Shown one piece after another: positions 1 to 9,504 of a stretch of 64,000 nt of DNA. This DNA comes from Acaryochloris sp. CCMEE 5410 (GTDB lineage Bacteria; Cyanobacteriota; Cyanobacteriia; Thermosynechococcales; Thermosynechococcaceae): positions 1,597,501 to 1,661,500 of the forward strand of contig NZ_AFEJ02000002.1 in NCBI RefSeq assembly GCF_000238775.2, written 5' to 3'. Positions within the stretch are counted from its first letter, which is position 1. Every line of letters begins with the position of its first letter. Below the pieces are notes generated by a model, which made no database searches, was not told the origin of the DNA, and saw nothing but the letters and a program-made list of their open reading frames with translations. A program made the translations under genes and the position numbers.

Positions 1-392
1 ACTAATGCGTCAAAGGTCACAGGTTTGGTGATGTAGGTATTGGCCCCCAAGTCATAACTGCGATAAATATCAATATCCGTATTAGAGGTGGTTAAGACTA
101 CAATCGGAATGCGGCGAAGTTCAGGATTCGCTTTAATCTCCTGCAAGGCTTCTCGTCCGTCTTTCTTCGGCATATTGAGATCCAGTAAGATCAGACCAGG
201 GCGAGGCGACGTTTTTGGGTCGGTATATTGACCTCGACGAAATAAGTAATCCATCAACTCTTCGCCATCTTTGACAAAGCGAAGATCATTACTCAGTCGG
301 CTCTCCTCTAGAGCTTCGGCCGTAAGCATCCGATCATCTTCATCATCGTCAGCCATCAAAATCGTGATTGGGGCAGCATTGACTGAGGTCAT
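1..392 (-). CDS. Rcp1-type response regulator (3' end outside window)
   Basis: This is a CheY-like receiver domain reading leftwards out of the window, so its C-terminus is missing. The translation starts MTSVNAAPITILMADDDEDD, giving the acidic cluster that binds Mg2+. The phospho-acceptor aspartate lies in GLILLDLNMPKKDG. The conserved Thr follows in IPIVVLTTS and the Lys in TYITKPVTF. There is no sign of an output domain before the window edge, and the family (Rcp1-like, partner of phytochrome-type kinases) is normally a stand-alone receiver of about 145 residues. Its ATG overlaps the stop of the upstream kinase gene in an ATGA junction, so the two are almost certainly co-translated and form one phosphorelay pair. 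The signal sensed is not known. Confidence 0.92.
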   Translation of the reverse strand, partial: MTSVNAAPITILMADDDEDDRMLTAEALEESRLSNDLRFVKDGEELMDYLFRRGQYTDPKTSPRPGLILLDLNMPKKDGREALQEIKANPELRRIPIVVLTTSNTDIDIYRSYDLGANTYITKPVTFDAL

Positions 393-1861
393 GATTGGGG
401 CTCCATGGAGGTTTGGGTAAGCGGTAAGGTGATGAAAAATGTTGCGCCTTGGCCCGGTGAGCTTTCAGCAGTGATGGTGCCACCATGATGCTCGGCAATT
501 TTGGCACAGACCGCTAGGCCAATGCCCGTGCCATCATATTCATTGCGACTATGTAAACGCTGAAACACTCGAAAAATACGGTCCGTATACTTTTGCTCAA
601 AGCCAATTCCATTATCTTCAACGCTAATTTGGTACAGGCTCTCGGTCTCAGTACTTTCATTAACCGACTGCCCGCCAATCGTGATGCAGAGGGGCTGATC
701 CGGCTGACGAAACTTGAGAGCATTACTAATCAGGTTTTGAAACAGTTGGCGAATTTGCATCGGTTCAGCATCAATCGTAGGTAACGCAGTCACCTCAACC
801 TGGGCCTCCGTTTCCTGAATCCGAATTTCCAGATCATCTAAAACGCTGCCCACCACTTCATTGAGATCAACTTCAGTAAAGGGTTGTGACTTTGACGTCA
901 CTCGAGAAAAAGCCAATAGGTTCTGCACCAGTTGCCGCATGCGGCCCGCCGCTTTTTGCATGCGGTCCACATAATCTTTCCCCCGATCGCTCAGATCATC
1001 TCTACATTTCGTTTGTAATCGATCACCAAAGGCCTCAATTTTGCGGAGGGGCTCTTGTAAATCATGGGAGGCTACATAGGCAAATTGTTCTAATTCCTTA
1101 TTGGAGCGGAGTAAGGCTTCATTCGAACGAGCTAACGCCTCAGACTCTTCTGCTAGCTTGGCTTCAGCTTCCTGCTTGGCTTTTTCCTGCCGTATCAGAA
1201 CGGCTTGAGCATAGCCAACGATAATGACGAGTACCCCATATAGCCCGACAAAGATAACGATAACGGCGATCAGCCCTTCTTGCTGAGCGTCTTCTACCTG
1301 TTGTACGAGCGGTGTGACATTGCTATAGACCTCGATCACACCTTCAATCTCTGAATCAGCACCCTGAGGCCGCAGGGGTAAATAGCTGGAAATCAGTTTT
1401 TTTTCTGTCAGGAGTCCCTGTACACTCCGAAATTTCTTTCTATGGGACAGCTTAGTGATGGTTTCACCAGAACGCGCTGTCAGGAATCCAGAATATTTCG
1501 ATTTATCCTGACCAATTTGTTTGGCGTTGGTCGAAAACACCACTCGACCGTTTAAATCGAAAATTTTGAGTTTGGCGATGGACGTTCCTTGAATCAGACG
1601 ACGAACGGTGTCATCGATATCTTCAATCTGAGGGTGATTTTGTAAGTCTTTCCTAGATAAGGACTCCGTAGAACTCAAGAAAGATTTGTGCTGAGGCCAT
1701 ACCGAATTAGCAAAGACTTGGGTAATTTCAACATTCTTTTGCTCACTCGCACTAATCAGTTGGGCCGTTGTCGTTTGCTGATTATAGTGCCGCAAGAAGA
1801 GGGTGGCGCTCCCACAGGCAACTAAACTCGCAATCGAAAAATATCGCAGTAACTTAAACAA
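389..1861 (-). CDS. membrane sensor histidine kinase, phytochrome-type HisKA
   Basis: A 490-residue two-component sensor kinase. A membrane segment near residues 5-22 is followed by a roughly 170-residue extracytoplasmic region, which contains a predicted sensor fold with LKIFDLNGRVVFSTNA. A second membrane segment follows at about 198-220. A charged coiled coil replaces a HAMP domain. The phospho-acceptor His lies in VASHDLQEPLRKI, the form seen in cyanobacterial phytochrome-like kinases. The ATPase domain shows the N box (QNLISNALKF), the G1 box (VEDNGIGF) and the G2 box (GTGIGLAVC). The gene ends by overlapping the response-regulator start by 4 bases, so the receiver is the likely phosphate acceptor. 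It lies 158 bases downstream of mnmE on the same strand and may share its transcript. The ligand is unknown. Confidence 0.92.
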   Translation of the reverse strand: MFKLLRYFSIASLVACGSATLFLRHYNQQTTTAQLISASEQKNVEITQVFANSVWPQHKSFLSSTESLSRKDLQNHPQIEDIDDTVRRLIQGTSIAKLKIFDLNGRVVFSTNAKQIGQDKSKYSGFLTARSGETITKLSHRKKFRSVQGLLTEKKLISSYLPLRPQGADSEIEGVIEVYSNVTPLVQQVEDAQQEGLIAVIVIFVGLYGVLVIIVGYAQAVLIRQEKAKQEAEAKLAEESEALARSNEALLRSNKELEQFAYVASHDLQEPLRKIEAFGDRLQTKCRDDLSDRGKDYVDRMQKAAGRMRQLVQNLLAFSRVTSKSQPFTEVDLNEVVGSVLDDLEIRIQETEAQVEVTALPTIDAEPMQIRQLFQNLISNALKFRQPDQPLCITIGGQSVNESTETESLYQISVEDNGIGFEQKYTDRIFRVFQRLHSRNEYDGTGIGLAVCAKIAEHHGGTITAESSPGQGATFFITLPLTQTSMEPQS

Positions 1862-2019
1862 AAGCTAAATTCCAAAGGCAATACATCCTGGTGCCCTGAT
1901 CCTTTTGTCAGGTTCCCTTTGGTTAGAATTCCCAGGATTTCCTACCTTTGGAACAAATCATTGATGGACATCACAATAAACGCGATATGTGAAGTTTTAA
2001 AAAGTATTCTAATTACGAC

Positions 2020-3387
2020 CTATTTACCAATACAAAAACGGCTAAATATTCGGTCGAGCACTGATTCTGTGATGTCTTCTCCCGTGATTTCGCCTAAGGC
2101 CTGAATTGCCCCTCTCAAGTCTATGGTCCAGAAATCTAGGGGGAGCTGATCTGCGATCGCAACCTGAACATGCTCCAAAGCGGTTTGGGCTTTCTGCAAA
2201 GCGGCGGCCTGTCGCTGATTAATCGCCCAATCTAAATTGGCAGCTTGCAGAGACCGAGTTTGCACCGTTTCCAATATTGCCGTTTCCAATTCAGAGATGC
2301 CCTGGTTTTGGGCGGCAATGGTAGACACCACCTGAGCAATTGTTTCAGGGTAAATCACCTGCTCTTGGGGGACTAAATCCACTTTATTCACAATCAAAAT
2401 CATCGGCAGCCCTTGAAACACCTGATAGAGCTGCTGATCTTCGGAAGTCCATCCAGCAGAGGCATCGATGGTGAGCAAGACCAGGTCAGCTGATTGAGCT
2501 GCTCGATGTGATCGCGTAACGCCAATTTGTTCAACCTGATCTTTGGTCTCGCGAATACCTGCGGTATCTAAAACCTGAATGGGAATGCCTCCCACCACTA
2601 ACTGGGATTCCACCACATCTCGTGTGGTGCCGGGGAGATCCGTAACGATGGCGCGATCGCATCGACACCACGCATTCAATAAACTCGACTTCCCCACATT
2701 CGGACGACCAACAATCGCCACCTTCAAACCATTGCGCAGCAATTCCCCCTGATCTGCCGTCGCCAAGATCGCTTGAAGGGTAGTATGAATCTCTTGCAAT
2801 TCAGCCTGAACACTGACTTCATCCAAGGGCGGTAAATCATCCTCAAAATCGACCCTAGCCTCTACTTCTGCTAGGGTATCCAGACAGCGCTGCCGCAGCA
2901 CTCGAATGGGGGATGCCAGCTTGCCCTGCACACCTGCTAAGGCTGCCTGTGCCGCCTGGGGAGAACGCGCCCCCACCAAATCTGCTACCCCTTCAGCCTG
3001 GGTCAAGTCCAAGCGGCCATTCAAAAAAGCTCTGAGGGTAAATTCTCCCGGCTGTGCCAGCTCAGCCCCCGCTTGCAAGCACGCTTCTAACACCTGCTGC
3101 ACCGGAATCATACCCCCATGGCAATGGAATTCCACCACATCTTCCCGGGTATAGGAGCGAGGGGCCAACATCAACAGCAACAAAGCTTCATCAATCACCT
3201 GCTGAGTCGAAGGCTGTTGAATATACCCATAAAGCACCCGATGGCTCTCCCATAGCTGGTTTCCCGGTGTATGAAACAGCTGCTTTGCAATCGATACTGC
3301 ATCTGCCCCCGACAAGCGAACGATACCAATACTGCCCTGTTGGGGCACAATAGCGGTTGCGATCGCAGCAATCGTAGTTTGCTTCAT
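2020..3387 (-). CDS. mnmE: tRNA modification GTPase MnmE
   Basis: MnmE (TrmE) works with MnmG to place the carboxymethylaminomethyl group on U34 of certain tRNAs. The N-terminal folate-binding domain begins [21 protein letters not shown] central helical domain carries an inserted G domain with G1 [10 protein letters not shown]3 DTAG and G4 NKVD. The protein ends in the catalytic FCIGK tail that is diagnostic of the family. Length is about 455 residues, as expected. The frame is open 10 codons further upstream to a TTG at 3417. I prefer the ATG at 3387 because [11 protein letters not shown] matches the family start. No mnmG is in the window. Confidence 0.97.
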   Translation of the reverse strand: MKQTTIAAIATAIVPQQGSIGIVRLSGADAVSIAKQLFHTPGNQLWESHRVLYGYIQQPSTQQVIDEALLLLMLAPRSYTREDVVEFHCHGGMIPVQQVLEACLQAGAELAQPGEFTLRAFLNGRLDLTQAEGVADLVGARSPQAAQAALAGVQGKLASPIRVLRQRCLDTLAEVEARVDFEDDLPPLDEVSVQAELQEIHTTLQAILATADQGELLRNGLKVAIVGRPNVGKSSLLNAWCRCDRAIVTDLPGTTRDVVESQLVVGGIPIQVLDTAGIRETKDQVEQIGVTRSHRAAQSADLVLLTIDASAGWTSEDQQLYQVFQGLPMILIVNKVDLVPQEQVIYPETIAQVVSTIAAQNQGISELETAILETVQTRSLQAANLDWAINQRQAAALQKAQTALEHVQVAIADQLPLDFWTIDLRGAIQALGEITGEDITESVLDRIFSRFCIGK

Positions 3388-3609
3388 AAGCGGTCCGGGA
3401 GATGTCTGTTTATACAAGCAATGTCAACCAGTTTATGGTGAGACCTTTGGCATTGTCCCTTCCTTATCGGCCCTCCGTCCTCAAATCGATTGATGCTGAC
3501 TCTTAAGGTCTTCGTCAAATTGTTAGCCTTCTAGCCAAGCTATACTGGCCTGCAGGCTCGCCGTCCTGAAGCAAACCGAGCCTCTTACTGTTACCTGTCA
3601 TCCATACCC

Positions 3610-4602
3610 ATGCCCAGTCAAGTTGAATATAAAACAACACGCCGGTTTATGAACATTTGGGTTTACTTGGCCCTTGGCGCTGTTGGCATGATCATTTTGG
3701 CCGGATTGAGTTCCATTTTTTTCGTCAAGCCGTTAGCCTCCAAAACCCTGCAGGCCCGGGAAGGTCAACCTGCACGATTACAGCCGTTTAAAGTTAAGCC
3801 TCAAGCCATTGGCGCGGTCCGAGTAGATGTCACGGCCCGAATCCCCACCAATCGCTACCTCGCCTATGAGGTGCAAATTCGCGACCAACAAGACAAAATC
3901 TTGGCAGCCGGTCTCAAAAATGCCTGGAATGAGTCAGGGATTTGGCGCGAAGAAGGGCAAACAGGCACCTGGCAAGAAGATGATTTAGACGCAGGTTTAG
4001 ATGTCAGTAGTGCCAAAGCGGAACCCCTAACTGTTGTGGTCGAGGTGCTGGAGTATGGCACCTCTCGTAACCAGACCCTCACCGAGTCCGTTTCCTTCCG
4101 CATTAAAGTCAATCAAGGCATTATCGACACCCGCTATCTATGGCCTGGGTTTTGGGGTGGCTTACTGATGGCGGGTTTAACCTGTCTCTTTTCCAAGTCG
4201 GCTGGAGCCACCTTAAGCGATAAAAGCATTGGGGATAGTGACTTAGGGGACCGAGTCAATGCCGGGGGGCCAAACAAACTGATCAAAGTCATCGTCAAAA
4301 CTGTGGCCGACGAAACCTCTCCTCCTTCTCTCAACTGCCGACTAATGGTCAGAGACGGCAATGGTGATGAGCTGTTTAATGCCTCGGAAGTGATGCCCCT
4401 CAAATTCAAGCGGGATGAAGACGGCGATATCGACAGTACCCATGGTCAAGCCACCTTTTTTCTGGTGCTGGAAAAACCCAGTTCCTACGGGTTTTATGTA
4501 GAAGTCACCCCCGATGCTCCTGTCGATTCAACGCGGCTGATCATCAAGCAAGGTGCTGTGACTTTAGGGGCCGTCAAAGTCGCCCATATTGGCGCAGCCT
4601 AA
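3610..4602 (+). CDS. conserved membrane-anchored protein of unknown function, spermidine-synthase-like cluster
   Basis: A 330-residue protein I cannot assign to a named family. A membrane segment spans about residues 17-40 (WVYLALGAVGMIILAGL). A region that looks all-beta follows (DVTARIPTNRYLAYEVQIRD), then a second hydrophobic stretch near 178-195. The C-terminal half is also predicted beta-rich. It is the first gene of a plus-strand run with a small secreted-type protein, a membrane spermidine-synthase-like enzyme and a DUF4178 protein. It is divergent from mnmE across 222 bases that should hold both promoters. Context suggests an envelope role linked to the enzyme. Function is unknown. 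Confidence 0.8.
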   Translation: MPSQVEYKTTRRFMNIWVYLALGAVGMIILAGLSSIFFVKPLASKTLQAREGQPARLQPFKVKPQAIGAVRVDVTARIPTNRYLAYEVQIRDQQDKILAAGLKNAWNESGIWREEGQTGTWQEDDLDAGLDVSSAKAEPLTVVVEVLEYGTSRNQTLTESVSFRIKVNQGIIDTRYLWPGFWGGLLMAGLTCLFSKSAGATLSDKSIGDSDLGDRVNAGGPNKLIKVIVKTVADETSPPSLNCRLMVRDGNGDELFNASEVMPLKFKRDEDGDIDSTHGQATFFLVLEKPSSYGFYVEVTPDAPVDSTRLIIKQGAVTLGAVKVAHIGAA

Positions 4603-4673
4603 ATCCAGCCCCCTTCTCAAAGATGCAACTCGATTTTTTCTCATTTAGGATGGCAGTAGAAACCTTTTAAACT

Positions 4674-4904
4674 ATGCTGACAAAACTTTTTTCAGTCGCA
4701 ACAGTCGCCATTGTAGTCGCTTCTATCTTGGCTGCATACACCCAACGCTCCGCCTTTCAGCTCCGACAAGAAAATCAACCCCATTACTGGACCCGTCACG
4801 GCACCCGAACGTCTGGGCGCTATCGGGGAGGTGTTTGGATCGTCTCTCCGGCCCGGTCTTCCTACAGTGGATTTCGGGGTGGCAGTCTGGGCGTGGGTAA
4901 ATAA
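4674..4904 (+). CDS. small Gly/Arg/Ser-rich protein with N-terminal membrane or signal segment
   Basis: A 76-residue protein. The first 22 residues (MLTKLFSVATVAIVVASILA) are a signal peptide or membrane anchor. The rest is rich in Gly, Arg, Ser and Tyr and ends GFRGGSLGVGK. It sits 71 bases after the preceding membrane protein and only 8 bases before the spermidine-synthase-like gene, so it is very probably expressed with it. Small exported proteins recur next to DUF350/DUF4178/spermidine-synthase-like gene sets in other bacteria. A role as partner or substrate of the enzyme is possible but is inference from position. I found no known domain. Confidence 0.65.
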   Translation: MLTKLFSVATVAIVVASILAAYTQRSAFQLRQENQPHYWTRHGTRTSGRYRGGVWIVSPARSSYSGFRGGSLGVGK

Positions 4905-4912
4905 GCTGCGGT

Positions 4913-6481
4913 ATGGCCGAGTCAGAATCAACTTCTGGGGCAGTCCAGAGGCCTGAATCTATTCCTCTCAGCTCTAGTCAGCAACGCTGGTTACTGGCAG
5001 CCGCTGCCATCTCTTCCAGTGTGGGCCTCGCCGCAGAATTACTCTTAGGAACCCTAGCCAGTTATTTAGTCGGCAATACTGCCTTAGCTTACGGTGTAGC
5101 CGTAGGGGGCTTTCTAGCTGCCATGGGATTAGGGGCCTATATCAGTCAATTTATTGCCGTAGACAATCAACAAAGCCAGTTAATCAAAGTTTTCTTACAA
5201 ATTGAGTTGTGGGTTGCCCCATTAACCGCTGGCTTACCCATTGGACTGTTTGTCGTTTTTGTCGCCGATGGACCGATTTGGCTAGGGCTCTTTCTTGTCA
5301 CCCTCATTTTGGGTATTCTTTCGGGCCTAGAAGTCCCCATTTTGACTCGCATTATTGAACAGGATCGGGACGTCAAGTTCGCCCTTGCTGGCGTCTTGGC
5401 CTTAGATTATGTTGGCGCTTTAATCGGTTCTTTGGCGTTTCCAGTCCTACTTCTGCCCCTGTTGGGATTATTTCCCACCGCCGTGCTGATCGGGTCTTTA
5501 CCCGCTTTTATGGTCTTTCGGTTAGGACGCTTGTTTCGAGGCATGCGGTCCTGGAGTTATTGGGGCCTCTGCATCGGCGTTGGCTTATGTGTGTTTGCTC
5601 CGTTCGTGATACCGTTTAGCGATCGCTTAGAAAATACCCTGTACAGAGCCCCCATTGTTAGTCGTATTCAGTCCACCTACCAGCGCATCGTCCTCACCCG
5701 CTCTGGCAACGATACACGACTGTATCTCGATGGTGACCTCCAGCTATCCACCGTCGATGAATACCGCTATCACGAAGCCCTGGTCCATCCAGCCCTGAGC
5801 ACCCATCCCCAGCGACGCCAAGTGCTGGTGCTCGGCGCTGGAGACGGCATGGCCGTGAGGGAAATCCTTAAATGGCCGGAAGTTGAAAAAGTGGTGCTTG
5901 TTGAGCTAGATCCTGCCGTCGTGAAACTCGCCCGTCAGTATCCGGTGCTCGTCGATCGCAACGCCCATGCCCTAGACGATCCTCGGGTAGACGTGGTGTA
6001 TGGAGATGCCTTTAAGCTCGCCCCTCAACTGCCGGATACCTTTGACATCATCATTGCCGATTTCCCAGATCCCGATCGCCCGGCCCTCGCCAAGCTCTAC
6101 TCTCAAGGGTTTTATCGACAACTGTTCGCTCGCCTCGCCCCCAACGGCATCTTCGTCACCCAGGCATCCAGTCCTTTTTTTGCTCCAAAGGTTATGGACT
6201 GTATCGCCACAACCCTGACAGCTACTGATTTGCAAGTTTATCCCTACACCGTCAATGTGCCGAGCTTTGGTCCCTGGGGGTTTGTCTTGGCGTCGCCGAA
6301 GCCAGTCCAGTTTTCATCCCAAAGCCTAACGGTTCCCACTCAGTTCCTGACCCCGGCCCTCCTCCCTGAACTCTTTCAACTTCCCAAAGATATTTCTATC
6401 GGTAACGCCAAGATCAATCGGCTCACCGATCCAGTTATAGTTCAGTACCAAGCCGATCCACGCTGGTCGGCCTATTATTGA
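4913..6481 (+). CDS. membrane-fused spermidine synthase-like aminopropyltransferase
   Basis: A 522-residue two-part protein. Residues about 25-235 contain some six or seven membrane helices. Residues about 245-522 form a spermidine-synthase-type Rossmann domain. Motif I is VLVLGAGDGMAVREILKW, followed by VVLVELDPAVVKLARQ, which holds the acidic residue for the adenosyl group. The catalytic-loop region is FDIIIADFPDPD. Housekeeping spermidine synthases are soluble and about 280-300 residues. The membrane fusion and the DUF4178 neighbour point instead to an aminopropyl or related transfer at the membrane, acting on a lipid, a peptide or an exported polyamine. The substrate cannot be read from the sequence. 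Neighbour spacing is 8 bases upstream and 19 downstream. Confidence 0.88.
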   Translation: MAESESTSGAVQRPESIPLSSSQQRWLLAAAAISSSVGLAAELLLGTLASYLVGNTALAYGVAVGGFLAAMGLGAYISQFIAVDNQQSQLIKVFLQIELWVAPLTAGLPIGLFVVFVADGPIWLGLFLVTLILGILSGLEVPILTRIIEQDRDVKFALAGVLALDYVGALIGSLAFPVLLLPLLGLFPTAVLIGSLPAFMVFRLGRLFRGMRSWSYWGLCIGVGLCVFAPFVIPFSDRLENTLYRAPIVSRIQSTYQRIVLTRSGNDTRLYLDGDLQLSTVDEYRYHEALVHPALSTHPQRRQVLVLGAGDGMAVREILKWPEVEKVVLVELDPAVVKLARQYPVLVDRNAHALDDPRVDVVYGDAFKLAPQLPDTFDIIIADFPDPDRPALAKLYSQGFYRQLFARLAPNGIFVTQASSPFFAPKVMDCIATTLTATDLQVYPYTVNVPSFGPWGFVLASPKPVQFSSQSLTVPTQFLTPALLPELFQLPKDISIGNAKINRLTDPVIVQYQADPRWSAYY

Positions 6482-6500
6482 AACACTCTAGAGGCAGACT

Positions 6501-7094
6501 ATGGCTTACCTTTGGCTATTTATCATCATCATGGGCGTACTGGGTGTTGTTCTCTATATGAGACAACAGTCTGGCAAATCCCTCCCCTTCGCCTCCCAGC
6601 CCCAAGCATTACCGTCCCTCGAACGCACTGTTTTTACCCTAGAAGTGGGGGATATTGTCCAACATCTAGGAATTGATTGGGTGGTTGAAGGCAAACTCGT
6701 CTATGACGATCAAGGCTACTCCTGGTTAGAGTATCTACTCCAAGACGGCAACCGCCGTCAGTGGCTCTCCGTTGAAGAAGATGATGTGGTTGAAGTAGCG
6801 CTTTTAGAGGTCACCACAGCCTTAGAAGTCGGCACCAATCCGCCCCCAGAACTGACCTTCGCCAATGAGACCTACCGCCATAAGGGATCTGGCATGGCCC
6901 AAATGACCCGCAAAGGGTCGACCCTGAATCGCAATGCCGAACGATGCCACTATTTTGACTATCAGGGACCAGACAACAAAATTCTCTCCATCGAGAACTG
7001 GGATGGCGATATTGAAGTGACGATTGGTCAAAAAATTCATCCCTCCATGCTGACCTTACTCCCAGGAGATGGTCGTCGCATTTACGGGGCTTAA
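6501..7094 (+). CDS. DUF4178 domain protein, membrane-anchored
   Basis: A 197-residue protein with one N-terminal membrane helix (LWLFIIIMGVLGVVLYM). It is followed by a DUF4178-type beta domain, recognisable from LEVGDIVQHLGIDWVVEGKL, the following WLEYLLQDG and RRQWLSVEEDD. DUF4178 is repeatedly found beside membrane spermidine-synthase-like proteins and DUF350 proteins, so the pairing here supports both calls. It lies 19 bases downstream of the synthase and is the last gene of the run. No biochemical activity is established for the domain that I can state. Confidence 0.82.
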   Translation: MAYLWLFIIIMGVLGVVLYMRQQSGKSLPFASQPQALPSLERTVFTLEVGDIVQHLGIDWVVEGKLVYDDQGYSWLEYLLQDGNRRQWLSVEEDDVVEVALLEVTTALEVGTNPPPELTFANETYRHKGSGMAQMTRKGSTLNRNAERCHYFDYQGPDNKILSIENWDGDIEVTIGQKIHPSMLTLLPGDGRRIYGA

Positions 7095-7177
7095 TGTTGC
7101 GCAACGTTTGGTTCAGACCAGATACGCAATAGGATATTCTGACTAAGTTACACCGTTAGGGAAGTCAGAGGTCAAGT

Positions 7178-8254
7178 ATGGGCAGCGATTTCAGTGAGTG
7201 GGTCAGAATCGCCTTGTCAGAAGAGACTTTCCCCCAAGCTTCAGCCTTAACCCTTTTATCGGACCCCAATATCGACCTACTGTCCTTGGTTGCGGCAGCC
7301 GGAGAGGTGCGCATGACCTATTTTGGTCGGCAAGTAATGCTACACCGCATCAATGATATTCAAAACGGCCTCTGCCCAGAAGATTGTGGCTATTGCGCCC
7401 AGTCTAAAATTTCCGATGCCCCGATCAAAAAATATCCGCTCAAAAGCGAAGAGGACATTATCCAAGAGGCCTATGAAGCCAAAGCGAAGGGGGTATATCG
7501 GTACTGCATGGTGTCGAGCGGTCGAGGACCGACTGCCGAACGGACCCAGCATTTAGCCCATATTATTCGCCGCATCAAAACTGAAGTGGGGATTCAAACC
7601 TGTCTTTCTGCCGGTTTAATGGACCAAGAACAGGCTGCTGTCCTCAAGGAAGCAGGACTAGACCGTCTCAACCACAATCTCAATACCAGCGAGTCACACA
7701 CACCTGATATCGTCACCACCCATACATTTCAAGATCGAATTAACACGTTAAAAGCAGCTCGGTCAGCTGGACTAGATTTATGTAGCGGCATGATTGCAGG
7801 CATGGGCGAAACGGACCAGGATATCGTTGACGTAGCCTATCAACTACATGAGTACCAGGTCCCCTCGATTCCCATTAACTTCCTGATACCCATTTCTGGG
7901 AATCCCATTTATGACTGTAACCAGCTCACGCCCCAACGCTGCTTACGGATTCTGTGTCTATTTCGATTCGTGAACCCCAAAGCTGAGATTCGCATTGGGG
8001 GTGGCAGAGAAGGACATTTAAGAAGCTTGCAAGCTCTGGCACTTTACCCCGCCAACTCTCTTTTTGTGGAAGGCTATCTAGCCACAAGAGGCCATAGTGT
8101 CGACCAAGTCTACCAGCTCATTCATGATGCAGGTTTCGAGGTTGCCGGAGAGACTTCGTTGACAGGCGATCTGAGTGCAACATCCCAATTTCAGTTGGAT
8201 GACAATCCCAACATTTTGAATCCACAAACCACCATCAGTTGTTCCAACTCATAA
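7178..8254 (+). CDS. bioB: biotin synthase BioB
   Basis: A radical SAM enzyme that inserts sulfur into dethiobiotin in the last step of biotin synthesis. The [4Fe-4S] motif is C66-C70-C73 in NGLCPEDCGYCAQSK. Further family signatures are MVSSGRGP, AGLDRLNHNLNTS and IRIGGGREGHLR (BioB-type Arg/His region). The length of 358 residues is usual. The gene is preceded by an 83-base gap after DUF4178 and followed by a perfect 14-bp hairpin. No other bio genes are in the window, as is common in cyanobacteria, where the pathway is scattered. Confidence 0.97.
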   Translation: MGSDFSEWVRIALSEETFPQASALTLLSDPNIDLLSLVAAAGEVRMTYFGRQVMLHRINDIQNGLCPEDCGYCAQSKISDAPIKKYPLKSEEDIIQEAYEAKAKGVYRYCMVSSGRGPTAERTQHLAHIIRRIKTEVGIQTCLSAGLMDQEQAAVLKEAGLDRLNHNLNTSESHTPDIVTTHTFQDRINTLKAARSAGLDLCSGMIAGMGETDQDIVDVAYQLHEYQVPSIPINFLIPISGNPIYDCNQLTPQRCLRILCLFRFVNPKAEIRIGGGREGHLRSLQALALYPANSLFVEGYLATRGHSVDQVYQLIHDAGFEVAGETSLTGDLSATSQFQLDDNPNILNPQTTISCSNS

Positions 8255-8275
8255 GGGAAAAACATTAATCAACAG

Positions 8276-8308
8276 AAATGCCTTGAAGACTTTTTCTTCA
8301 AGGCATTT
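8276..8308. terminator. strong hairpin between convergent bioB and PEP-CTERM gene
   Basis: A perfect 14-bp inverted repeat: AAATGCCTTGAAGA at 8276-8289 and its complement at 8295-8308, with a 5-base loop. It lies 22 bases after the bioB stop and 81 bases from the end of the convergent gene, so it can serve both directions. The U-tract is short on both strands, so it may act partly as an RNA-stabilising stem. Confidence 0.7.
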
Positions 8309-8388
8309 ATTAAGGATCGAATTTTGATCCACAACCTGAATAATCGAATATAATCACCCAGGCTATGAGAGTTTGCAGTCTGAGAATA

Positions 8389-8988
8389 TTAGCGAGAACG
8401 GTTCATCTTCCGTTTAGCCAACACACCAACAACGCCCAAGCAGGCAAATAAACCAGCGGTAGCCGCTTCAGCAGGCTCAGGAACGCTAGGAGGAGCTGGA
8501 TCAGGGGGGTCAATGACTGGAGGTGCAGGGTCAGCGGGATCATCATCACCGCCAACAACGAACGGAAGTGCTGCCGCTGCCGCACCTGCTGGAATTAATG
8601 CAGCCGCCAAAGGAAAACCTGCGGCAGCGGGTAAACCCCCTTCAGGAGCGACACCGCCAATGCCACAATCAATCAACCCATTCTCTGCAATGAGGGTCTG
8701 AGAGGACAGCAGCCCGGTTGGCACATCCGAGGTGGTCGCATTAGCCAGCAAGTTGGGACCTAAATCTTGGCTTAATGGGCCAGAAGACTCTTGCAAAGCT
8801 TCAGGGGAAATAATGGGCTCTTCTTCGCAAACATCGCTTTGAGCGGTCTCTGTATTGAGCTTTGAGTCAGCCTCAATCGAATCCCCAAGACCAAGCTGAG
8901 CAGCATGGCTGAAGGGAGTATTTATAGCGTTATACAAAACGACCAGCGATAAGGCAGTCAATGAGCCACATGTCTTTAACAATTTCAT
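8389..8988 (-). CDS. secreted protein with PEP-CTERM sorting signal
   Basis: From the ATG at 8988 the protein begins MKLLKTCGSLTALSLVVLY, a good signal peptide ending near SHAAQ. The frame is open to an earlier ATG at 9048, but that would put 20 charged residues ahead of the signal, so I prefer 8988. The middle is low-complexity, with an Ala-rich hydrophobic block and an Asp/Pro-rich stretch (DDDPADPAPPVIDPP). The C-terminus is SVPEPAE, then AGLFACLGVVGVLA, then KRKMNRSR. This PEP motif, hydrophobic helix and basic tail define an exosortase-type PEP-CTERM signal. The mature function is unknown. No exosortase is in this window. Confidence 0.75.
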   Translation of the reverse strand: MKLLKTCGSLTALSLVVLYNAINTPFSHAAQLGLGDSIEADSKLNTETAQSDVCEEEPIISPEALQESSGPLSQDLGPNLLANATTSDVPTGLLSSQTLIAENGLIDCGIGGVAPEGGLPAAAGFPLAAALIPAGAAAAALPFVVGGDDDPADPAPPVIDPPDPAPPSVPEPAEAATAGLFACLGVVGVLAKRKMNRSR

Positions 8989-9504
8989 AGTTGAGATTCG
9001 ATCCTTAGATGGTTTTCCCCGCTTGATATTCGAAGACGAAGTTACCATAAATCTGCGAAATAAGCTGTGTAAGCCAATACTTATGCAAATTTTCAGGTAC
9101 TCGCTACATTATGCCAAACAACTCCGAAAAAGCAACTAGAGTCAGTTGAAATTAGGATGGAAAATTATTCCCTGGACAAATTTTAGAGCCCTCACTCCTT
9201 TGGATTGGAAAAATTCAGCAAACCTTAATCTCTTGAAACAGAATCCAAATTTTTCCCAGAGGGGAACCGTAATACCTGTGAGAGCAACACATCCACAGCA
9301 GTGGAAATCCCTTCGCCTTAAAAGTTTAAGGTTTGTGAACAATCTCTTCTGGTATTCTCTCAATCCAGAGATCATTTGCGTAGTTCCGATAAATAAAGCC
9401 TAGTCAAGAATTTAGAATATTCTGTCATGCCTATGCCGCTTTAACCCTAATGATTCAAAATTCTCTGAACTTAAGCAAATCGAGTAAAACGCTTTAAAGC
9501 AGCA

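Noticed and set aside
4913-6481. Housekeeping spermidine synthase (speE)
   Set aside because: The enzyme domain is fused to about seven membrane helices and sits with DUF4178, unlike the soluble housekeeping enzyme.
9142-9403. Short protein frames on both strands between the PEP-CTERM gene and trpS
   Set aside because: Poor start sites, no domain resemblance and complementary overlap; they look like chance open frames.
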